From the NCBI GenBank assembly GCA_031316155.1, contig JALDRB010000001.1:124001-188000 (forward strand): a stretch of DNA of 64,000 nt. Reading direction: 5' to 3'. This document shows positions 58,090 through 64,000 of the stretch, in pieces. Within the stretch, counting starts at the first letter, position 1. Each line of letters starts with the position of its first letter. The notes under the pieces are model-generated. The model saw only the letters and a program-made list of their open reading frames with translations. It was not told the origin of the DNA and made no database searches. Made by a program: the position numbers and the translations under genes. This stretch comes from Candidatus Scalindua sp. (lineage in GTDB: Bacteria; Planctomycetota; Brocadiia; Brocadiales; Scalinduaceae).

Positions 58090-58131
58090 GAAGGGCGTTA
58101 CAATCATTCCAGAGTTTTATACTATTTGTGC
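58090..58131 (-). repeat. hsdM 5'-end direct repeat R3, partial
   Basis: 42-bp relative of R1: plus-strand GAAGGGCGTTACAATCATTC then CAGAGTTTTATACTATTTGT, with a few mismatches and one gap. The start-codon end (GGGCTCATAT) is replaced by GCAGGTCAC. It lies six bases past the HerA stop. Confidence 0.7.
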
Positions 58132-58136
58132 GCAGG

Positions 58137-59839
58137 TCACAACGAAATCTTACCTTCTTGACGCTGCCAACGATTAACTATTTCATCAACATCTATATCA
58201 TCAGGTCCGTTTTCCAATGCTCATAAAAGTCAAGTATCATCACTATTAGGAACTGGATCGGGGCGGTAAAAGCGAAAGCGTGATGGCATGGGAACCGCTT
58301 CACCTAAAGCCATTACTTCACCGCGACCAAGTCCGGAAAGGATGTCAACAAGATCTTGCTCTGATTCAGGTACTAGTCCTCGAATATATGATTGGTCGCT
58401 TGGGTTAGTAATTCTTAAGCAAAGAAAAGTCCCACACTGTGAAAGTACAGTCTCTGAAACTTCATGTGGGCGCTGACTAACAACGGCTAATCCCACTCCA
58501 TATTTACGACCTTCCTTTGCTATTCTCTCCATTGATTTCCTGGCTCCTGCAAATTGTGATTGAGAATCTCTTGGAATATAAGCATGTGCTTCTTCACAAA
58601 TCAGTAATATAGGAAATTCACGGTATTGTGGATTCCAATAATTAAACTCAAAAGCTAATCTCCCTATTTGAGCTGCCACTGTTGGTCTAACATCAAAGGG
58701 GACGGAGCTTAGATCAATTACCGTTATAGGCATTTTTGGATCGCCAAGTCCAACAAAATCTCTCAATAGACCTACTAATGAAGAGGAAGTAGTTCGTATT
58801 TTTGGCTTAAGAAGAAAATCATACCGGATATCATTTAGTTTACTCTCTAACCTCATAATAAATCTGTCAAACACCCCATAATTGGGGCCTTTTATTTCTT
58901 TAGTCTTGCCTAGCACCATCCTTGTATTTTCTACACCCGTTCGTCTTAATAGTTCATCCAGTGAGAAATAAACTGGTGTATCTAAGTTACCCGTTCAAGT
59001 CCTAGTGGTTCTTTTTCAGCTTGTTTTAAATCTCTAAGAGTATCTCGAAAGAAAGCAATTTGATTATGAGCTTCACGTTCAGTGTTATCAATCAAAAGAT
59101 CACATAGCTCTGAGTATGTCATTAACCAATAAGGAATTTCCAATTCTCTTGCATCTACATATTTAACAATATCATCTGAAAAAGCAGAACGACTTTTTCC
59201 ATTATCATCTATCCAGCAATATTCACCATGTAAATCAAGAATTATAATGTGAGCCTTAGGCATAACCGCTACAGCTCGCTGTGCTAAGTTTGCAACAGCC
59301 CAGGATTTTCCAGCTCCGGTCTGTCCCAAAATTGTGAAATGGCGACCGAAAAGAGCCGTCGGGTCAAGGCATACTTTAAGTGAGGGATTTGATGATAAAG
59401 TACCAACATCATATCCTTTAGATTGATATTTTGAAAAAATTGAATTTATATCAGTAGACCCGATAGCATGAACTTCTGCTCCAGTTGTTGGAAATGTACT
59501 TACGCCGCGCTCGAACTCTCCATCCGAATTGATTGTGCCCAACGGGACTAAATTCACAATACGTTTTGCAAATGACATTCTGACTGCTTCGGCACCTCCA
59601 GAGCCAGCCTCAGCAGGTGCTAACTTCTCTTGTTCTGTCATTCTAGAGACAAGCGCAAGGATTTTCACATCTCCTTGCTGGATAGAAACGTAAGAGCCAA
59701 TTTGACCGATATATATATCCTCATCACCAATAGTAATAGTGGGAGTTTGCCCTTGCTCGTCTTCTATTAACGCTACTGTTAAACTTCCACATTGAACATC
59801 AATAATATTCCCAATCAGTGTATTCTGATTTTCTGGCAT
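58137..59839 (-). pseudogene. herA: HerA/DUF87-type ATPase, split by frameshifts
   Basis: ATG 59839 has AGGAGGT seven bases upstream. The N-terminal HAS-barrel-like part, then Walker A GQTGAGKSWAVANLA and HIIILDLHGEYCW, run to 58982, where one missing G (plus-strand CCC 58990-58992) ends the frame. Protein continues (TGNLDTPVYFSLDELLRRTG, then FEFNYWNPQYREFPILLICE, AHAYIPR, RPHEVSETVLSQCGTFL). Two more small shifts near 58212-58232 lead to the normal tail, closing at 58137. HerA hexamers with a SIR2 partner form an anti-phage system. The SIR2 gene is three bases upstream, so it should be the ATPase partner if the gene is really intact. Confidence 0.85.
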
Positions 59840-59842
59840 AGC

Positions 59843-60859
59843 CTATACCTCCTTACTTAATCGCTCAAAATCCCATAAATTAGGATGACCTGGTCCTAAT
59901 TCGCCATTTAATGAACACTTTTGATTTGTAATGATAATTACATTTTTCTTTTTACTCCAGCGAATAAAAACCTCAGCATCCAGATCCCGAGCAAAAATCA
60001 TTAAGGTCATATCACTTCGAGCAAGTCCATTTTCAATGACATCGTTAACATGTTCGTCTCTCATACCATATCCAATCGAAACAAGTCGATTAACAAGAAA
60101 AGGACCATGTCTAATAATTGCCCTGAACTCCGACCATAGTGAAGTGTAAGGAATAGACATTGTATCAGTTGCCTTACGGCGTTGTGGTGGAATCATTAGT
60201 CTTTTGAATCCATTAAGTGGTGGCTGATCAAAGCCACACCTTAGTACTTCATTACTTCCACTTTCATACCAGCCTAGTGAGCCGTGCAACTTGTAAAGAT
60301 GCATCCTGCCAACTGCAATACCAAAACGCCTTGTACCCCAGATACGTCTTGGCACACCTATACGTTGTTGAAAGACAGAAGAGTCAAAATAAGCATGTTC
60401 ATTGCCAATAAAACCATCAATCAAACATAATTTTCGATGAACAGCAGCTCGTTCAAGTAACGGATCGTAGTTGAGTGTAAAAACTGGAATAATTTCATCA
60501 CGTCTTTTAGAAATTCTATAAAGAAATTCAGCATGTGTCTCTAAACTTGGTTTAACGGTAATAAAATGGTTAGCTATGGCGTGAACAACATGGTGTCTAT
60601 GAGGTTTATCTTTTACACCGCCATCATCAATCAAATCCAAGGCAGCCTCAAGGTCATCTGCACCCTCATCTATCTTTGACTGAATATCATTTTTCTCAGG
60701 TTCAGGCAGTTTGTCACAAATCAGGCTCCACATCTCTGAAGCTAATGGATAACCATTGCCATTTAAATACGATGCTCCAGCACCCAAAAGGTAGCCTATT
60801 TTTTGACTAGATAATTGCTTAGATACTTTGTTTTCTAACTTATTATGGAAAGCAGACAT
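59843..60859 (-). CDS. SIR2-domain NADase-type defence protein
   Basis: 338 residues. GYLLGAGASYLNGNGYPLAS holds the NAD-binding GAGAS motif; FTLNYDPLLERA and LYKLHGSLGWYESG match the SIR2_2 pattern with its catalytic-type asparagine and histidine. In SIR2-HerA systems, phage infection triggers NAD+ breakdown and growth arrest. Three bases separate it from HerA, and four from the HsdS stop upstream, so the three are one transcript. This is the clearest complete defence gene of the island. Confidence 0.9.
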   Translation of the reverse strand: MSAFHNKLENKVSKQLSSQKIGYLLGAGASYLNGNGYPLASEMWSLICDKLPEPEKNDIQSKIDEGADDLEAALDLIDDGGVKDKPHRHHVVHAIANHFITVKPSLETHAEFLYRISKRRDEIIPVFTLNYDPLLERAAVHRKLCLIDGFIGNEHAYFDSSVFQQRIGVPRRIWGTRRFGIAVGRMHLYKLHGSLGWYESGSNEVLRCGFDQPPLNGFKRLMIPPQRRKATDTMSIPYTSLWSEFRAIIRHGPFLVNRLVSIGYGMRDEHVNDVIENGLARSDMTLMIFARDLDAEVFIRWSKKKNVIIITNQKCSLNGELGPGHPNLWDFERLSKEV

Positions 60860-60863
60860 AGAT

Positions 60864-62393
60864 TTATATCACCTTTTCTTTTTCTAACTTTATTGCATCA
60901 ATCAATTTATTAGTAGGTTTATCGTCTGTGTCTTGCTTTACGAGTTTACCTGAAAAGGCTTTTTTGAGAATGGATTGGCGAAGGCGTTCGGTACGTTTTA
61001 GATTGATATTTACTTCAGCTTCAAGTTTGGATAACAAAGTGTACTGTCGGTCAACTGCTTGAATTATCTCTATCTGTTCTTCTATAGTAGGAAGGACAAA
61101 AACTATACGCTTAAGGATTTCTTGGTTCAAAAAATTACGAGTACTTCCTTTGCAAAGTTCTGCAACCTGATTTAAAACAAAAGGTGATCCATTAAATAAG
61201 AATGTAAAAAGCTCTGGCAAAAGACCGTCCTTTGCAAGACTGATTTTCATCAAGTTAGTTGAAATCCGTGCTTCGTCTATATCACTTGGTACAACACAAA
61301 CCTCTCCTACCGTGCCAGACCGTGAAATTAAGACATCACCGGGTAAAGCGCAATAACCGTCAAGCTGTTGAGCTTTATTCTTGGTTATATGTATTTTGCT
61401 CCCTTTAACAAAACGCATTGCTTGGATGTTCTCAATGCCAAGCACTGGGACTCCCTCAGGTTGATGTTCATGTTTCTTCAACAAGCTGCCGAAAGGCCCT
61501 GTTTTCATTGCGTCTTTATCCATTGCAAGGATTTGACCAATACCTGTAAAAGCCCAGCCTTCTGGAAGATGTGGGTATTGATCTAATTTTGGAACTGTTG
61601 GCTCTTTATACTTTTTCTTCCACTTGTCATCCTTGGGCGCATGGCCATGAGCCCCTACATATTTTTTGATATATTCTTCTTCCCACTTCTTGCGGCGTTC
61701 GGTAAGGATGCGTTTTAATAATTCTGCACCGGTTTCGTCTTTCGTAGGGGCGAACGGCAGTTCGCCCCTACGGGTGCGCCACTCTTCCGTCAGTTTCCCC
61801 TCAACAGCAGCCTTGAGGACGGAGGCTTTGTAGCGTTTGAGGTTGGCCTTTATCCTCTTCAGTGCAGCTACCGCTTCATCAAGGCGGAAAAATTGCTTTT
61901 CAATTTCGGCAACGATGCGTTTTTGTTCGTTTGGTGGAGCTATTGGAATAGAGAGGTTTCTCAATATTGGTCCAGATATAGCTTTAAAAGTTGTCCCCGT
62001 TCCTAAAGATTCAATTTCTGATTCGATACTTCTAAGATAATAAAGAACATATTTGCTTGGTATACCCTCAGCTGGCTGGATAGCAGCAAGTCCCCGCCCA
62101 ATACAACAATCTGATGGTGCTAAATTGGTTGGACCTACTGGTGCTCGAACTGAAATCAATACATCATTTTTTTTTGCAATCTTCGAAGGCTTAGAACACC
62201 ATTTACGAACATTAGGATATAGATGACCAAACTCCCCTTTTCCCTGAAAGAATGGCAATCCCTCGCCATCAATATTGTAAGTACTTGAAGGTGGTGATTG
62301 TCCCATTATAACAGTGCTTATATTAACAATTGGGCTGATATCCCATTTATAAGGTAACTCATTCATATTAATCAAAAACACCTTTTTTGTCAT
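60864..62393 (-). CDS. hsdS: Type I restriction-modification specificity subunit
   Basis: 509 residues with two target-recognition domains, each followed by a conserved helix (FFRLDEAVAALKRIKANLKR and RQYTLLSKLEAEVNINLKRT). The central conserved region includes LTEEWRTRRGELPFAPTKDE, where a REP-like palindrome is encoded (61744-61771). It reads the DNA sequence for HsdM. ATG 62393 overlaps the upstream stop by four bases (ATGA); an internal ATG at 62366 (MNELPYKW) is also plausible. It leads the operon into SIR2 and HerA rather than hsdR, which is unusual. Confidence 0.92.
   Translation of the reverse strand: MTKKVFLINMNELPYKWDISPIVNISTVIMGQSPPSSTYNIDGEGLPFFQGKGEFGHLYPNVRKWCSKPSKIAKKNDVLISVRAPVGPTNLAPSDCCIGRGLAAIQPAEGIPSKYVLYYLRSIESEIESLGTGTTFKAISGPILRNLSIPIAPPNEQKRIVAEIEKQFFRLDEAVAALKRIKANLKRYKASVLKAAVEGKLTEEWRTRRGELPFAPTKDETGAELLKRILTERRKKWEEEYIKKYVGAHGHAPKDDKWKKKYKEPTVPKLDQYPHLPEGWAFTGIGQILAMDKDAMKTGPFGSLLKKHEHQPEGVPVLGIENIQAMRFVKGSKIHITKNKAQQLDGYCALPGDVLISRSGTVGEVCVVPSDIDEARISTNLMKISLAKDGLLPELFTFLFNGSPFVLNQVAELCKGSTRNFLNQEILKRIVFVLPTIEEQIEIIQAVDRQYTLLSKLEAEVNINLKRTERLRQSILKKAFSGKLVKQDTDDKPTNKLIDAIKLEKEKVI
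61744..61771. repeat. REP-like palindrome inside hsdS
   Basis: GTAGGGGCGAA and TTCGCCCCTAC are perfect 11-bp arms around CGGCAG. It is in frame in the central conserved region. It shares the GTAGGGGCG arm with 62493-62520. Confidence 0.75.
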
Positions 62394-62812
62394 TCCGCCA
62401 ACACCTCATTTAATTCATCCATTATTGACCACAAATCTTTACCATATATCTGATACGTTTTTCCAAACCCATCCCCTTCGGTAACGCGTTCCGTAGGGGC
62501 GTATCGCAATACGCCCCTACGTTGAATCGTACCCGCACAATCATTAATCATCAATATTCCATGAAAATGATTCGGCATGACAACATATGTATCCAATTCA
62601 ATATTTGGTCGTAATGTACTGGTTTTAATCCATTCCCCCATTGCAACATGACCATATTCATTCAATACAACCTCACCATGTATAATCTCCCCGAACAGAC
62701 ATTTCCTGTTCCATGAACATATTGTAACGAAATATGCCCCTGCCTGCGAATAATCATATTCTTTCAATCGAATGGAACGCCGATTATGTTTTTCAGGATT
62801 GTATTTCATCAT
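62390..62812 (-). pseudogene. REP-associated Y1 transposase relic with HsdM-like tail
   Basis: The first ~95 residues are a REP-associated tyrosine transposase: YNPEKHNRRSIRLKEYDYSQ, AGAYFVTICSWNRKCLFGEI and the HUH-type VVMPNHFHGILMIN. The catalytic tyrosine region is missing. The frame passes through a REP-like palindrome (62493-62520) and ends in GFGKTYQIYGKDLWSIMDEL, which resembles the C-terminus of an HsdM, and its stop overlaps the hsdS ATG. The likeliest reading is a REP/RAYT insertion that replaced most of an hsdM. ATG 62812 is preferred over GTG 62818. Confidence 0.7.
62493..62520. repeat. REP-like palindrome inside the transposase relic
   Basis: GTAGGGGCGTAT and ATACGCCCCTAC are perfect 12-bp arms around CGCA. 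It is related by its arms to 61744-61771. Transposases of this family move such palindromes. Confidence 0.8.
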
Positions 62813-64000
62813 TTCCACAACAATCTCTCCGCCTGACCGAGCAAATAACAGAGGATGTGGGCAGGTATCTTCAGGAATTGGGTTGGTTTCCCGTGCTTAA
62901 TTTCAACCCCATCAAAAACCGTGACTCCGAAATCCCTGTCCTGTTTTGTTACCCAGAACGCTTTTCTTACCTGTTCAAGGCGGCAGAATGTAACCAATCC
63001 GCTGGAGGAGCTGAGATTTGGCTTCTCCCGGTACTTCACTTCAAATGGGAAAATATAGTTCGAACTGCGCACGATGATGTCAACTTCTTTTTGGGTAGCC
63101 GGGTCTCTCCAATATACAATCTCTGGAACGTCACGGTAATAATATGCAAAGAGGTGCCGGTGCAGGGTTGTTTCCGCGATAACACCCATTTCTTCGGTAT
63201 TGGTCAAGATTTCTTCTCCGCGGAGAAGCACGGCATTTCTCAGTGCAGCATCAACAAGGTAATATTTATTTCTTGCTCTCAAGACTTTCTTCCCGGTCAT
63301 TTCCGCAGGGGGCAAACGATAAATAAGATTGGCCTGTTCGAGAAGGGTCAAATGGTTTGCCACCGTTGCGGGAGATGTCCCAAGCGCATCGGCACAGGTC
63401 TTGTGGGCAACGATTCCTCCGCTGTGAACACAAAGATAGATAAAGAGCTTTTCAAGTTCATTGATGTTTCGTACACCGAAGAGAGCCGTCATATCTCTCT
63501 TGAGAACCCGTTCAACCACGTCTTCTCTCAGGAGGCGCTGGCACAGCCCAATATTTTTTAGAATGGCGGTTTCCGGAAAACCTCCCACAAGAAGGTATTG
63601 CTGAAAGACGGGGAGCAGCCCACGAAAGCGCTCAGCCAGATCGATAAATTCTGATGGGGAAAAATCAAAAAGATCGTTCGGACGCAATGTTTCCCGAATA
63701 GAAGGAAAACTTTCACTACGGATATGGACAAATTCAAAGAAAGAGAGTGTAGGAATTGGAACGGTTATCCATCTTCCAACGCCGCTCTCAGCCAGCCGTT
63801 CGCGGTGAACCACACTCGAAGAGCAGGTAGCTAGTATGTGAATGTTGCGACGATGGTCAACAAGCAGTTTAATTTCAGTCTCCCATTCCTTTGAATACTG
63901 AATTTCGTCCAGAAGCAAAAAAGTCTCTTTGCCTTCCGGATGAACCGAATTGTTATACAGAGAAAGGATTTCTCGCATGTCAAGCAGCTTCAGCATAGGG
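62809..64000 (-). CDS. DUF4143/AAA-type ATPase, N-terminus outside window
   Basis: The frame is open to the right edge, so the 5' end is missing, including the Walker A. The visible part has the Walker B LLLDEIQYSKEWETEIKLLV, the sensor LATCSSS segment, a wHTH-like middle region (HKTCADALGTSPATVANHLT) and the C-terminal DUF4143 nuclease-like core (YWRDPATQKEVDIIVRS, then FPFEVKYREKP). Family members are common in mobile and toxin-antitoxin loci, with an unknown role. It overlaps the transposase relic start by four bases. Confidence 0.88.
   Translation of the reverse strand, partial: PMLKLLDMREILSLYNNSVHPEGKETFLLLDEIQYSKEWETEIKLLVDHRRNIHILATCSSSVVHRERLAESGVGRWITVPIPTLSFFEFVHIRSESFPSIRETLRPNDLFDFSPSEFIDLAERFRGLLPVFQQYLLVGGFPETAILKNIGLCQRLLREDVVERVLKRDMTALFGVRNINELEKLFIYLCVHSGGIVAHKTCADALGTSPATVANHLTLLEQANLIYRLPPAEMTGKKVLRARNKYYLVDAALRNAVLLRGEEILTNTEEMGVIAETTLHRHLFAYYYRDVPEIVYWRDPATQKEVDIIVRSSNYIFPFEVKYREKPNLSSSSGLVTFCRLEQVRKAFWVTKQDRDFGVTVFDGVEIKHGKPTQFLKIPAHILCYLLGQAERLLWK

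Overview
The window looks like chromosome from a Planctomycetota-type bacterium, most likely an anammox (Brocadiales, Scalindua-like) lineage. The basis is the pair of planctomycete-style prepilin proteins with a C-terminal DGH motif, a protoglobin, tandem RND exporters, a moderate-to-low GC content judged by eye, and many dispersed structured repeats. The lineage is an inference, because no rRNA or other marker is present.

Layout. 1-5.9 kb: 3' end of ligA, then tldD, two PilT/PilU-type ATPases and tldE/pmbA. 6.4-12 kb: an AT-rich accessory block with an unrecognised membrane protein, a decayed partner gene, a nucleotidyltransferase with a truncated HEPN partner, and an unknown 298-aa gene. 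12.3-16 kb: an inactive and an active M16 peptidase separated by a DUF559 cassette lying between outward-pointing inverted hairpins. 16-21.6 kb: a cyclic-2,3-diphosphoglycerate-synthetase-like P-loop protein, carbamate kinase, Era, a sulfotransferase and a MATE transporter. 22-29.9 kb: a 3D-domain protein, a phosphate-selective-type porin, a HicA-like orphan, a protoglobin, a TPR lipoprotein and a CysM-type cysteine synthase. 30.5-49.5 kb: two RND efflux loci, two paralogous prepilins, an O-antigen-ligase/TPR protein, a PilZ protein, and a third RND permease broken by a frameshift at a G7 tract. 49.5-52 kb: tdh-kbl, which converts threonine to glycine and acetyl-CoA. 52-64 kb: a minus-strand defence island with a DUF1016/YhcG remnant, HsdM, a zeta-like ATPase with a small partner, DUF2283, a nucleotidyltransferase, DUF3800, SIR2-HerA (known as an anti-phage pair), HsdS, a REP-associated transposase relic and a DUF4143 ATPase cut by the window edge. 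No hsdR is visible.

Two system-level signals stand out. First, seven copies of a ~138-bp non-coding element (family A) have ATACT/AGTAT ends, mostly flanked by TA, as in a MITE; two further structured repeat families (B and C) are interleaved with it. Second, the first ~54 bp of hsdM occurs three times in the defence island (53993-54046, 56646-56762, 58090-58131). Each copy sits just downstream of a gene or gene cassette, as if cassettes had repeatedly entered at the hsdM 5' end.

At least eight genes carry single-base frameshifts, mostly at short homopolymers. Some may be read errors rather than decay, so broken-gene calls are conditional on that.
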